This document shows positions 54,948 to 64,000 of a DNA stretch of 64,000 bases, in pieces. The notes beneath the pieces are model-generated. The model did no database searches. It was not told the DNA's origin and saw nothing but the letters and a program-made list of their open reading frames with translations. The translations under genes and the position numbers were made by a program. The DNA is from Stieleria magnilauensis (lineage in GTDB: Bacteria > Planctomycetota > Planctomycetia > Pirellulales > Pirellulaceae). Positions within the stretch are counted from its first letter, which is position 1. Each line of letters opens with the position of its first letter. The stretch covers positions 9,395,381 through 9,459,380 of the forward strand of contig CP036432.1 in the NCBI GenBank assembly GCA_007753675.1. Reading direction: 5' to 3'.

Positions 54948-57900
54948 ATGAAAAGCCTGCGTCAGTTGCTCCGCCGCCGTTTGCACTCCACCGGTGCCGA
55001 ACGCCCCCAGAAGCGTCGAGCCACCAAGCATCAACACGGCGGCGAAATGAAACGACGGCTGACCACTCAAACGCTGGAACAGCGTCAGTTGCTCGCCGGT
55101 GACCTGCAGATCGCCCACAACTATTGGAACAGCTTCGACGTCAACCAGGATCTTCAGATCTCGCCCAGCGACGCGCTGAGCGTGATCAACTACCTGGCGA
55201 CCACGCACGCCAACGGCGAGCAGGTGGCCGGAGGCACGGCCGACGAGTTTGCCGGCCGTAAAGTCGACGTGAACGCCGATGGCAATGTGACCCCCAGCGA
55301 CGCCTTGAGCGTGATCAACGCGTTGGCACGCGGCGAACAGTTGGGTGAGTTGGTCGAATTCTTGTTGAGCGCCCGCGACGAGGACGACAATCCGCTGCCG
55401 GTCAACAACGGCGTCGTGCAAGCACCCGGTGTGGGGATCAACAATTCGTTCTACTTGGAAATCGCGTACGACGACCTGCGAACCTTCGGTGATGACAAGG
55501 GCGCGTTCTCGGTCTTCCCCGATTTGGGCGTCAGCCAAGGCGGTATCCTGCAACCGGTGTTGCGTGAGACGCAACAGATCATCATCGGCGAAGAGATTCG
55601 TTCGACAAATTCCGGCTTTGTGACCGTCGGCCGTGAAGGCTCGGCCGCGACCGTTGACATCACGATCGGTGATATCCAAGGTGGCTTTTCCACGGCACTG
55701 TCCAACGCGTTGATCAATACCTTCGGGATGACCGCGGGCGATTTTGAAATCACCGAGCCGACCGCACTCAAGGGCGAGAACGGGCAAGACCTCGGTTTCG
55801 AGATCTTCTACAAAGCCGACGCCTTCGGTAACGTCGACATTGCAGACCTGTCCTTCACGCCCAACTTTGACAACACGGTCCCGATCGAATTCCGCGAATT
55901 CGCGCCGCTGGAAGCCGACGGCGTGACCCCGAACTCCGCCGCGGTCCGCTTTAACCTGGACGCCCGCAGCCGAACGCTGCCCAACAACCTCGAATTCTAC
56001 AACCTGCTCAATCGTGGCTCGTTTGACTTGACGACCGGCTTCACCGACATCGGCGGTGTGGGCGGAGCGTTCCCCAACGGCGTGCGAGACGTCAATAGTG
56101 GTGTGATGCCGCCTGTCGTCGATGTGTTCCGCATCGAAGTCTTCTTGAACACGGAACTGTCCGATTCCAACCCGTTGATCATCGACATGAATCCGGGTGA
56201 AGGCACCGATCCGTTGACGCTGTACGGCAGCAACGATGTCGTTACCGAAGACTTGATCACCATCGATGACGACGCTCGCGTGACGATCAGCACCGGTGCG
56301 GTCGCGGTCAACAATCCGCCCACCGTTTCACCGGTTCCGCTTGAAATCACGCTGACCGAAGACGACGCCACGACGTCGCCGAGTCTGTTGACCGGTGCCA
56401 GCGATGTCGATGGCGACACGCTGTCGGTCAGTACCTTCAACTTCACCGGTGGTGATCAATCGGGAGTCTCCCTCAGCGGAAACACCATCACGATCACGCC
56501 AGCGACTTACAACAGTTTGAAAGTCAATGAGTCGGAAGTGATCACGGCGACCTACAGCATCATCGACGGCCGGGGCGGAAGCGCCTCTCAAACGCTGTCC
56601 TTGACGATCAATGGTGTCAACGACGCGCCGGATGCCGGAGCGAATCTCGCCACGACCAACGACGAGTTTGATCCCCAATTCAACATCGATCTGCTGCAAA
56701 ACGCCTCCGACCCCGACGGCGACACGCTCAGCATTTCCAGCATCACCCAGATCGGCAGCGATGACACCTCCGGCGTCACCCCCGATCAGGCCAACAACCA
56801 GATCACCGTCAACCCGGCAGCCTACGCGGCACTTGAGGATGGCGAAAGCGTCACCGTGACGTACCAATTCGAAGTCTCCGACGGAAACGGCGGGACGGAC
56901 ACGGCGACCGTTTCGGTCACCATCAACGGCGACACCCCCAACAGTGACCCGGTCGCCGGCGATCCCGTCATGTTGTCGGTCTCCGAAGACGACGCCGACA
57001 CCACACTCGATCTGCTGACCAACGTGACCGACGTCGACACCGAAGACACCCTGAGTGTCGATGCGGCGACGATCGTGACCACCGGTGACACCTCCGGCTT
57101 CACCCTCAACGGCAACGTGCTGTCGATCTCGCCGGCGGCTTACAACGCCTTGGCCGCCACGGACACCGAAACGGTGACCTACAGCTACGACGTCATTGAC
57201 GGTGAAGGCGGTCGGGCTGCCCATTCAGCGACCATCACGATCGGCGGAGCCAACGATGCTCCGGTGGTCACCGCCGCGGTCAGCACGACGGTCACCGAAG
57301 ACGACGCCAGCACCAATGTCGACCTGCTCGCCGGAGCCTCGGATCCCGACAACGGCGACACCGTCTCGGTCGAAGACAGCTCCTTGGTTCTCCGCTCGGG
57401 TGACGACAGCGGCATCTCGGCCAACGGCACCAGCGGATTGACCATCGATCCGTCGGCTTACAACAATCTGGCGGCCGGTGAATCGGAAGTCGTCATCTAC
57501 GACTACAACCTGATCGACGGCAATGGTGGCACGATCACCCAATCGGCGACGATCACCATCACCGGTGTCAACGACGCACCGTCGGTGGGCGATCCGCTCG
57601 CCTTGACCGTCACCGAAGACGATGCGGCCCAATCCATCGACCTGCTCAGTGGTGCGACCGACCCCGACACCACCGACACGCTGATCGCCCAAAGCTTGGT
57701 CTTCAGCAGCAATTCAACCGCCTTCACCCTGGTCAACGACACCTCGCTGACCTTTGATCCGAACTTCTTCAACGGATTGGGCGCAACGGAAAACGAAGTC
57801 GTGGTCGTCAACTACGACGTCGCTGATGGCAACGGTGGCACCGCCGCCCAAACGGTCACGGTTACGGTCACCGGCGTCAACGACGCACCGGTCGTCGCCG

Positions 57901-59264
57901 GGGCAATCGACGAGACGTTCTCCGAAGACGCCGGCACCCAATCGCTCTCGCTGCTGCTTGGTGCCAGCGACCCCGACACCAACGACGTGCTTTCGGTTGA
58001 CAACGTCACGGTGTCCGGTGACGACAGCGGCATCACGCGAACCGGTGCCGACCTGAGCATCAACACCGCCGCCTACGGCAGCCTGGAAGAAGGCGAATCG
58101 GTGCAAATCCTGTTCACCTATCAGGTCACCGACGGAAACGCCAGCGTCAACCAAACGGCGACCATCACGATCACCGGCGGTGCCGACACGCCGGTTCCCG
58201 GCCCGGACATCAGCATCACGCTGGACGAAAACGCCCCCGGCCAATCGGTCAACCTGCTCGAAGGATCGACCGATCCCAACAATGACCCGCTGTTCATCAT
58301 CGATGCCAATTTCCGCAGCGGTGATTCAAGAGGTGTGACGGTTGATGTCGCGACCAGTCGACTGCTGATCGATCCGTCTGCTTATGCCGACCTGGAAGAC
58401 GGCGAGACCGAAGTCATCATCCTCGATTACCGTGTCAGCGATGACAACGGCAACTCGGCTCCCCGCGTCGCAACGGTGACAATCATCGGCCAGACGCTTG
58501 TGCCATCGTCGATCTCCGGCCAGCTGTTCATCGACCATCTCGAGAACCGCGAAGCCGTCCGCGGCGGTGCCGCGCCGATTTACAACGGGGTCAGAGACGC
58601 GGGCGAAAAAGCCCTGGCCGGCGTGACCATTCGACTGATCGAAGTCACCTCGTCGGGCGAAATGCAAATCGCGACGGTACTGACCGACATGCAGGGCGCG
58701 TACTCGTTCACCGGCGTGCTGCCGGGAACCTACTTCGTCGAATACGACATCCCGGACTCGGTCCATTTCAGCGGTAGCACGCGTGGCCAGGTCGTGATCA
58801 GCGAAGCCGGCGGCGAAACGGCGTCCGGCCCCGCACTCAACGCGACCGGCTTGATCGGTGTTCAACAACGTTTGGACTTGCTGGCCAAGAGCTACATCGA
58901 TGCCGGCATCATCGACACCAGCAACCTGACCCAAGGCTTGGCCGGCGGCTCCGTCCAGCTCAACGCCGACGGCAGCATGCAGATGTTGGTCGCCGGTGAA
59001 GGCTTCGATCCCGAATTCGCCGAACTCGTCCTCAACGAAGCCCGTGACGCAGCTCTGCTGACGATCATCGACTCCGTGGACGGCAAAGTGAAGTCCGCGC
59101 GGTTGACCCTGGACCAATTCGTCGTCACCAGCGACGGACGCGGCGTGCGATTCTTCGGCACGGTAAACGACTTTGACTTCGTCGAGACCAGCGAAGAATT
59201 GGTCCAAGAGGAATTCGAAGATTATCGCAATGCGATCGACCGAGCGATGGCGACGGGCTTCTGA
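54948..59264 (+). CDS. Exported dockerin protein with seven cadherin-like repeats
   Basis: 1438 residues from the ATG at 54948; the frame is open back to 54846, but those 34 residues lack the basic start typical of the group. TLEQRQLLAG at 42-51, then an N-terminal dockerin pair (~60-130: DVNQDLQISPSDALSVINYL; DVNADGNVTPSDALSVINAL). A cohesin-like or unrecognised beta region follows to ~450. Residues ~451-1184 hold seven tandem ~105-residue units, each with TEDDA..LL.GASDPD..D and ending in TITG.NDAP, as in cadherin/VCBS-like adhesion repeats. An SdrD B-like domain (GVRDAGEKALAGVTIRLIEV) lies at ~1190-1285 and an unrecognised domain ends the protein. Followed by a strong terminator. Confidence 0.88.
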   Translation: MKSLRQLLRRRLHSTGAERPQKRRATKHQHGGEMKRRLTTQTLEQRQLLAGDLQIAHNYWNSFDVNQDLQISPSDALSVINYLATTHANGEQVAGGTADEFAGRKVDVNADGNVTPSDALSVINALARGEQLGELVEFLLSARDEDDNPLPVNNGVVQAPGVGINNSFYLEIAYDDLRTFGDDKGAFSVFPDLGVSQGGILQPVLRETQQIIIGEEIRSTNSGFVTVGREGSAATVDITIGDIQGGFSTALSNALINTFGMTAGDFEITEPTALKGENGQDLGFEIFYKADAFGNVDIADLSFTPNFDNTVPIEFREFAPLEADGVTPNSAAVRFNLDARSRTLPNNLEFYNLLNRGSFDLTTGFTDIGGVGGAFPNGVRDVNSGVMPPVVDVFRIEVFLNTELSDSNPLIIDMNPGEGTDPLTLYGSNDVVTEDLITIDDDARVTISTGAVAVNNPPTVSPVPLEITLTEDDATTSPSLLTGASDVDGDTLSVSTFNFTGGDQSGVSLSGNTITITPATYNSLKVNESEVITATYSIIDGRGGSASQTLSLTINGVNDAPDAGANLATTNDEFDPQFNIDLLQNASDPDGDTLSISSITQIGSDDTSGVTPDQANNQITVNPAAYAALEDGESVTVTYQFEVSDGNGGTDTATVSVTINGDTPNSDPVAGDPVMLSVSEDDADTTLDLLTNVTDVDTEDTLSVDAATIVTTGDTSGFTLNGNVLSISPAAYNALAATDTETVTYSYDVIDGEGGRAAHSATITIGGANDAPVVTAAVSTTVTEDDASTNVDLLAGASDPDNGDTVSVEDSSLVLRSGDDSGISANGTSGLTIDPSAYNNLAAGESEVVIYDYNLIDGNGGTITQSATITITGVNDAPSVGDPLALTVTEDDAAQSIDLLSGATDPDTTDTLIAQSLVFSSNSTAFTLVNDTSLTFDPNFFNGLGATENEVVVVNYDVADGNGGTAAQTVTVTVTGVNDAPVVAGAIDETFSEDAGTQSLSLLLGASDPDTNDVLSVDNVTVSGDDSGITRTGADLSINTAAYGSLEEGESVQILFTYQVTDGNASVNQTATITITGGADTPVPGPDISITLDENAPGQSVNLLEGSTDPNNDPLFIIDANFRSGDSRGVTVDVATSRLLIDPSAYADLEDGETEVIILDYRVSDDNGNSAPRVATVTIIGQTLVPSSISGQLFIDHLENREAVRGGAAPIYNGVRDAGEKALAGVTIRLIEVTSSGEMQIATVLTDMQGAYSFTGVLPGTYFVEYDIPDSVHFSGSTRGQVVISEAGGETASGPALNATGLIGVQQRLDLLAKSYIDAGIIDTSNLTQGLAGGSVQLNADGSMQMLVAGEGFDPEFAELVLNEARDAALLTIIDSVDGKVKSARLTLDQFVVTSDGRGVRFFGTVNDFDFVETSEELVQEEFEDYRNAIDRAMATGF

Positions 59265-59293
59265 CCCCAGGCCCCGACAACGTTCCAAAAACG

Positions 59294-59327
59294 AAACCGC
59301 TGGTGACAATTCACCAGCGGTTTTTTT
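59294..59327 (+). terminator. Rho-independent terminator
   Basis: A perfect 10-bp stem, ACCGCTGGTG and CACCAGCGGT, with the loop ACAATT, followed directly by a run of seven or more T. It lies 30 bp after the stop of the cadherin-like gene and would end the transcript of the exported block. Confidence 0.93.
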
Positions 59328-59390
59328 ATGCTTTCCTCTCGCTCTGGGATGTAATGCCTCCGCCCCCGATTTTCCGGTCACTTCTCCACC

Positions 59391-59777
59391 GTGCATACCA
59401 TTCGCCTCCGCCGACCCTGGCTGCGCTCGGCCGACCCGCTATCTCCGCCTGACAAGGTGGATGTCCCCGACACCACACCACTGGCGGTGACCGGCGGCGA
59501 CCGGGTGACCTATCGGCGCGTCTTCAACCGCCCGACCGGGTTGACGCCGACCGACGTGGTCTGGCTGTCGATTCCGCAATACGCGGCCGATTCGATCGAA
59601 GTCCGGATCAATGACACCCTGATCGTCCGATCGACCACCGGCGATCCGATTCGCGTCGATATCACCGCACAGCTGCAGACGTCCAATCAATTGGCCGTCA
59701 CCCTGAAACCGAGCGGGTCGTCCCCCGCGGCACTGGACGGCCAGGTGACGCTGCAAATCGAATCGCCGCAATCCTAG
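59391..59777 (+). CDS. Small hypothetical protein, beta-rich
   Basis: 128 residues from a GTG at 59391. No signal peptide or membrane helix. Pattern of alternating hydrophobic residues (YAADSIEVRINDTLIV, NQLAVTLKPSG) suggests a small beta-sandwich. Not recognised. It is separated from the neighbours by the terminator upstream and ~150 bp downstream. Confidence 0.6.
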   Translation: MHTIRLRRPWLRSADPLSPPDKVDVPDTTPLAVTGGDRVTYRRVFNRPTGLTPTDVVWLSIPQYAADSIEVRINDTLIVRSTTGDPIRVDITAQLQTSNQLAVTLKPSGSSPAALDGQVTLQIESPQS

Positions 59778-59925
59778 CGCTGGTCGATGGGAAACGCGTT
59801 GCCCCAGGGAGCAGGTTCTGCTGCGCAGCCGCTTTGCCGTGGGGTGACCGGGGCGTTAGGATGGACACGTTCGCAGCGCGTCCTTTGTTTGCTTTTGGTA
59901 ATCCTTTTCAACGGAGAACCTTGCC

Positions 59926-61347
59926 ATGCCACCCGGTCCAGCGACTTCGATTCGCCCCACCGTGTGTCGCAGTGTGTGTCGCAGTGTGTCTCGGGCCGGC
60001 CTCTGGCCACTGGCCGTCATCGTTTTGCTGTCGGCGATGTTTGCGTCGTTTCCGCAGCCATCCGCCGCGGCCGATCGCAACGAGGCCCGCTTTCGTCGAT
60101 TGCTGACCGGTCGTCATGACGAAGCGCGTGTCGCGGCGCTGCGGTCGGTCCCGAGCGACTTTCAAAGCCGCCTGTACGCGCTACCGATCGTCGTCGACGC
60201 CTTGGAAATCCTTTGCAAAGACGCCCGATTCGACCGGGCGGTCAAACAGGGCCAGCCGGAACTGCCCGGAGGCGTGCGATTGATGATCGACTTCATCGGA
60301 ACGGTCGATCGCCCCGAGGCAACCGAAACGCTCGTCGACCTGCTCGATTGCAGTCGTCTGACCTGGGCGATGGCATCGATTCAAACCCTCTGCAAAAACC
60401 AACACCACGCCGCCATCGATGACGTCATCGGCCTGATCGGTTCAGAGGCCTTTGATGCCAGCTACGGATTCCGGTTCACACTCGCACGCGGACTGAAGGA
60501 GATGAAACATCCCGACGCGTGGGAGGGTCTCGCCAAACTCTTCGAACACGTCGATGGACAATTGGCACATCGGCTGGACCAAGAGTTTCAACACGTCACC
60601 AGCGAAGATTTCGATGGCGACGAGGAACGCTACCAGGCCTGGCGAGGTCTGGTCGGATTAACCCCCAAACCGGAGTCTTCCCAAGTAGACGCCTTGGCCA
60701 AGGCATCCGAGATTCTCCGCCAAGACGGGCAACCGGAGCTGTCGATCCCGCAGCAGATGGGATTGCAACCGGCCAAATCAGCCGCCTCCTACGCGCGGGA
60801 AAAACGATTGAAGCCGTCGCACTATTATGGAATCAACATTTATGCCAAGCGATTGCTGTTTTTGATCGATCGCAGCGGCAGCATGAAGACGGTGGTGGGC
60901 GGCCATGCCAGGATCCAACGCGCTAAAATGGAATTGATCACCGCGATCAATGGCCTGGACGAACAATGCCAGTTCGGCATCCTGGTGTTCGACAACGATG
61001 TCCGTGCTTGGCGCGAAGAATTGGTCGAAGCGAACGAGACGAACAAACGCAATGCGATCCGATTTGTCGAATACTTATCCGCCGGACGGAGCACCAACAC
61101 CTATGCCGCGCTGCGTCGATCGCTCAGCTTTGACCCGCAACTCGAAGCCGTCTTCCTGCTGACCGACGGCGAACCGACGTACGGACCAATCGTGAATCCC
61201 TCGGCAATCCTGCTGGACATCCTTCGTCGCAATGAAGTCCACAACGTGACGATCAACACGATCGCGATCGCCGTCGAACCATTGATGGCGACGTTCCTGA
61301 GAAACCTGAGCGAACCGAGCAACGGGGAATTCCGAGAGGTCAGGTGA
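59926..61347 (+). CDS. Secreted VWA-domain protein with helical repeat region
   Basis: 473 residues. A signal peptide covers ~1-49 (LWPLAVIVLLSAMFASF then PSAAAD); a short duplicated peptide (CRSVCRSVSR) before it comes from a tandem 10-11-bp DNA repeat. Residues ~50-250 are HEAT-like helices (AALRSVPSDFQSR; ETLVDLLDCSRLTWAMASIQ). A VWA domain at ~308-473 has a full MIDAS start, D315-RSGS-319, and FLLTDGEPTYG. It may bind a metal-dependent partner outside the cell. Unlike the VWA protein at 20902, it has no adjacent ATPase. Confidence 0.82.
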   Translation: MPPGPATSIRPTVCRSVCRSVSRAGLWPLAVIVLLSAMFASFPQPSAAADRNEARFRRLLTGRHDEARVAALRSVPSDFQSRLYALPIVVDALEILCKDARFDRAVKQGQPELPGGVRLMIDFIGTVDRPEATETLVDLLDCSRLTWAMASIQTLCKNQHHAAIDDVIGLIGSEAFDASYGFRFTLARGLKEMKHPDAWEGLAKLFEHVDGQLAHRLDQEFQHVTSEDFDGDEERYQAWRGLVGLTPKPESSQVDALAKASEILRQDGQPELSIPQQMGLQPAKSAASYAREKRLKPSHYYGINIYAKRLLFLIDRSGSMKTVVGGHARIQRAKMELITAINGLDEQCQFGILVFDNDVRAWREELVEANETNKRNAIRFVEYLSAGRSTNTYAALRRSLSFDPQLEAVFLLTDGEPTYGPIVNPSAILLDILRRNEVHNVTINTIAIAVEPLMATFLRNLSEPSNGEFREVR

Positions 61348-61400
61348 GGCGAGACGGCAGAAGAAGAAGCTAGAAGCCTATCCCACTTGTTTCTCGTTCC

Positions 61401-61449
61401 TTGCCCCCATCGTCTTGCCCCCATCGTCTTGCCCCCATCGTCTTGCCCC
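61401..61449. repeat. 14-bp tandem repeat
   Basis: TTGCCCCCATCGTC is repeated three times, with a fourth partial unit. It lies in the short gap between the convergent VWA gene (plus) and membrane protein gene (minus). Confidence 0.9.
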
Positions 61450-61472
61450 TCCGCCTCACCCAGCATTCCGCC

Positions 61473-62510
61473 TCACTTCTTCTCCACCACCGAACCCTCG
61501 ATCGTCTCCGGCTCCTTCAACGTCGCGGCCGTCAGCAGTTTTTCTCGCTGATGGGTGTGCCACAATTTCAGTGACAGAAACAGGGTGGCGAAGGTGACGA
61601 CAAACGCGATCACGGTCAGAAACAGCGGTTGCAGATAATTGACCGAGACGTGGGCGATGGCTTCACCCCCGGCCTTCATCGTCCGCCCGGCGATGCCGGC
61701 CTTGCTGACCACGATCGGGTTTCCCTCGGCATCGAAAACGATTTCATCCCCGCCGAGAATACGTTCCGACTCGGCCAGAATGATCGTGGTGGTCGCGGCG
61801 GTAAACAGCGTCTTGCCGGGATTGTCGGCGGCGAACCGCCCCATGAAGCCGACCATCCGCTCGGCATCATTTCGCAACAGCGACAACACGCCGTTGCGTG
61901 GCGTGGTCGGCAGCGCCGCCAGATCATCGGCATGTCGGCCGACGACGATGGCTTGATCGCTCGTCAGTTTGGTCGCCAGTTCCGCCCCGTCGTCACCCAA
62001 CACGCGGGCCAGCATCCCTCCCACGCCCGGATGTTTCAATTCACTTCGCAGTGCCGAGACGCCCACGCGGCCGACGGTCTGGGCCAGTTCGCGCCCGGCG
62101 GGCCCGGCCGACAGACGTGCCAAGGCCGCCCGCACCTGGGACTCGGGCAATTCGTCCAGCGCGGCCAACAGCGGCGTTAACTCGGGGGCATTGTCCAGCG
62201 CCGTGAGCGCTTCGGGGCCATACTTGCTGGCCAACCGACCGACCTGTTCGGCCGTCTCTTGGCCGCCTTCACGTACGGCCGCGGCGCCGACGCGCTCGGC
62301 CATTTCACGTCCGCCTTGGCGAGCCAGAAATTCGGTCGCCTCCTCGGTGCCTTCTTTCCCAAAGTACTTCAGGATCGCGCGGGCAACCGACGTACCCGAC
62401 AGGACGCCCAACGGTGATCCCGCCCGGGCGACGGGCGCGGGCTCGATCGCGACCAGGGCGGTCAGAATCCCGATCAACGCGAGTGTCAAACGGCGACTGG
62501 CATTCATCAT
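61473..62510 (-). CDS. Membrane protein with N-terminal signal and C-terminal helix, partner of 62510-63682
   Basis: 345 residues starting at the ATG at 62510, which shares its A with the upstream stop (TGATG); a GTG at 62513 is less likely. The N-terminal hydrophobic stretch (LTLALIGILTALVAIEPAP) looks like a signal peptide ending AGSPLG. The middle is Ala/Glu/Arg-rich helix (EEATEFLARQGGREMAERVG, GGQETAEQVG) with repeated leucine-rich segments, and a C-terminal transmembrane helix lies near residues 295-322. Not recognised. Translational coupling to the upstream gene suggests a complex of two envelope proteins. Confidence 0.7.
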   Translation of the reverse strand: MMNASRRLTLALIGILTALVAIEPAPVARAGSPLGVLSGTSVARAILKYFGKEGTEEATEFLARQGGREMAERVGAAAVREGGQETAEQVGRLASKYGPEALTALDNAPELTPLLAALDELPESQVRAALARLSAGPAGRELAQTVGRVGVSALRSELKHPGVGGMLARVLGDDGAELATKLTSDQAIVVGRHADDLAALPTTPRNGVLSLLRNDAERMVGFMGRFAADNPGKTLFTAATTTIILAESERILGGDEIVFDAEGNPIVVSKAGIAGRTMKAGGEAIAHVSVNYLQPLFLTVIAFVVTFATLFLSLKLWHTHQREKLLTAATLKEPETIEGSVVEKK

Positions 62511-63682
62511 CACAACGATTCTCCGTCGACAATTTGCTGATAGAAACGATCACGATAGGCGTCGCGCAATTGGCCACATAGTTTAGGCAGGGCATCCTGA
62601 AGACCGATTCCCGGCCGCGCGGCGCCGTCGGTTGCTTGGTTTGTCGTCGCATCGCCATTCAACACCCCACCGGAAATCAAGGTCGCCTCCAGATCGTTCA
62701 GGTAGATGTGCATCTGGCCGGTTAATTCCGTTTCAAACCGTTCGGTCATCCACCAGTCGATCACCAGACCGATCGCTAACCCGGCCCCGAAACCGACCAC
62801 GGCACCGACCGGCCCCCCGATCGATCCGCCGCCGGCACCGGTCGCCGAAGCCCCCACCGTCGCGCTCGCACCGGCCGCCGAGCTGATCGCCACCGAGGGT
62901 GCGAAGCGGACCAGCAAGCCGGTGACGACCGATCGAGCGGCAAACGCACCGACCTCGCCGAGCACCAGGGCGCCGAGCATGTTTTCCACACTCGTCGTTC
63001 CCTGACCGGCCGCGTAACGGCCCAGCTCGGTCGACAATTCTCGGAAAAAGGCGTCGTGTTGTTCCAATTGCACTCCCGGCAAGTCGGACGTCGTCAGCGC
63101 CGCCTGGACGCGCGTCAGCATCAAGGTCTGATTGGCGTCGACATCACGACGAAATTGCAGCAGCGCGGTGGAGATGTCATCGAGCAGCGTTTCTTCGGAA
63201 AACAAATGCGATTCAAATTTGTCCTGCACGTACGCTTCGACGCGGCCGTCGCTCGTCCACCAGCCGCCGGGCATGCGTTTCAGCACGCCCAGTCGTGTGG
63301 AGATGCTGGTCATGTCTTCGACAAACGGCTCGACCCCGGCATGGTACCGCTTGAGTGTCCGATCGATCCGCTGCAGGCAACGATCGGCTGCCAACCGATT
63401 TTGGTCATCGATTTCGGCAATCAATGGGATGACTTCGGCGTCATAGAACCGCGCCCGCGCGACGCGTCGTGCCGTCTGCGAACTCAGTGCGGCATCCCGA
63501 GTCGATTCGGAGGAGTGCGGCATCGATTGCGGTGATGCCTGTGTCGCAAGTCGCTCCGCCTGGGGCTGAAGCGTCACGCCCAGTGTGATCAAGGCGACTG
63601 CGGTGGCGACCGTCAGCGGCACCTTCAAGGGCGTACGGCTGGGAAGCATCTGAGCTGCCGTTTCTGATCGTCGCCGAACCAA
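62510..63682 (-). CDS. Membrane protein with Gly/Ala-rich glycine-zipper segment
   Basis: 390 residues. One N-terminal hydrophobic helix (~21-38, VPLTVATAVALITLGVTL), a helical charged region (~60-225), then a Gly/Ala/Ser-rich hydrophobic segment (ATVGASATGAGGGSIGGPVG, then AVVGFGAGLAIGLVIDWWM) that resembles glycine-zipper membrane domains. The C-terminal ~80 residues are soluble and end in QQIVDGESL. Not recognised. First gene of the pair with 61473-62510; its stop overlaps the partner's start. Confidence 0.7.
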   Translation of the reverse strand: MVRRRSETAAQMLPSRTPLKVPLTVATAVALITLGVTLQPQAERLATQASPQSMPHSSESTRDAALSSQTARRVARARFYDAEVIPLIAEIDDQNRLAADRCLQRIDRTLKRYHAGVEPFVEDMTSISTRLGVLKRMPGGWWTSDGRVEAYVQDKFESHLFSEETLLDDISTALLQFRRDVDANQTLMLTRVQAALTTSDLPGVQLEQHDAFFRELSTELGRYAAGQGTTSVENMLGALVLGEVGAFAARSVVTGLLVRFAPSVAISSAAGASATVGASATGAGGGSIGGPVGAVVGFGAGLAIGLVIDWWMTERFETELTGQMHIYLNDLEATLISGGVLNGDATTNQATDGAARPGIGLQDALPKLCGQLRDAYRDRFYQQIVDGESL

Positions 63683-63852
63683 CGTTTCATCTCCCCCGTT
63701 TCAAAACAGGTCCGCCAGACGGCCTGTCGGTTTCTTCGCTTGTTCCCCCATGGGGCGCGATCACACGAGTCTCCAGCCGACGCGGGTATCAACAATCCGA
63801 ACAGGACGTTGGCCCATCCGCCCGCTGCGTCATGAGCGTCACGGACGCCAGC

Positions 63853-64000
63853 CTACGATGCCCAGAATTTCCACTTGGACCGCTTCGGGGTCGGCCGCTT
63901 GGGATGCACGCCCAAAACGCCCCACTGCTGCGTCTCGCCGACCTTGATATCGGCCACTCTCAACAACGACGCTTCCTTGAGTTTCCGGATCAATCGATTA
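63853..64000 (-). CDS. 3' end of an unidentified leftward gene (partial)
   Basis: Reading leftward from the window edge, one frame gives ~48 codons without a stop until TAG at 63853-63855: ...KLKEASLLRVADIKVGETQQ..., then WGVLGVHPKRPTPKRSKWKF to the end. The composition (basic, Trp/Phe near the C-terminus) looks like protein rather than chance. The 5' part is outside the window, so no function is assigned. The plus-strand frame over the same bases is less protein-like. Confidence 0.45.
   Translation of the reverse strand, partial: NRLIRKLKEASLLRVADIKVGETQQWGVLGVHPKRPTPKRSKWKFWAS

Noticed and set aside
63750-63947. 65-residue plus-strand frame at the right edge
   Set aside because: Arg/Thr/Pro-rich composition without a motif; the minus-strand partial frame over the same bases is more protein-like.

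Overview
The window looks like a piece of a planctomycete chromosome, most likely from the Pirellulaceae (Rhodopirellula/Stieleria-like); this is inferred from content, not from a database match. The clues are GC-rich DNA with long antisense open frames, three exported proteins in a row that share the N-terminal (L/V)ExRxLLAG motif typical of planctomycete surface proteins, dockerin modules, a 15.8-kb gene, ECF sigma/anti-sigma pairs, and several families of palindromic intergenic repeats. No rRNA, tRNA, CRISPR array or transposase gene was recognised.

Layout. 1-2.35 kb: a 16-bp tandem array, then a leftward arsenosugar pair (arsS, arsM). 2.5-7.5 kb: two glycosyltransferases, a methyltransferase and an aldehyde dehydrogenase; the last three overlap at start/stop codons and are bracketed by two oppositely oriented copies of a ~110-bp repeat. 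7.85-10.1 kb: RNase R, followed by a HAD phosphatase remnant. 10.8-13.25 kb: glycine cleavage T and H proteins plus the LipM octanoyltransferase. 13.6-15.7 kb: FHA protein and an ECF sigma/anti-sigma pair. 16-18.4 kb: secreted hydrolase-fold protein whose nucleophile position is Asp. 18.7-22.6 kb: a small membrane protein, a MoxR/ChlI-type AAA+ ATPase and a VWA protein. 22.9-24.8 kb: Ala/Thr/Pro-rich lipoprotein. 25.1-26.1 kb: a second ECF sigma with a small membrane partner.

26.2-30.5 kb (minus strand) is the most unusual locus: a four-helix membrane protein with a coiled coil, a CHAT-like/transglutaminase-like double-peptidase protein, and a lipase with a complete Ser-Asp-His set, in one apparent operon. 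30.7-35.4 kb holds glycyl-tRNA synthetase, an acetyl-CoA hydrolase/CoA-transferase and a TPR lipoprotein, all leftward.

35.9-59.3 kb is a block of three exported proteins: a 5269-residue dockerin/GEVED giant containing a metzincin-like domain with a destroyed zinc site, an 868-residue dockerin protein with an intact HExxH site, and a 1438-residue protein with seven cadherin-like repeats, ended by a clear intrinsic terminator. 59.4-64 kb holds a small protein, a secreted VWA protein, a leftward pair of membrane proteins joined by a TGATG overlap, and the 3' end of another leftward gene at the window edge.
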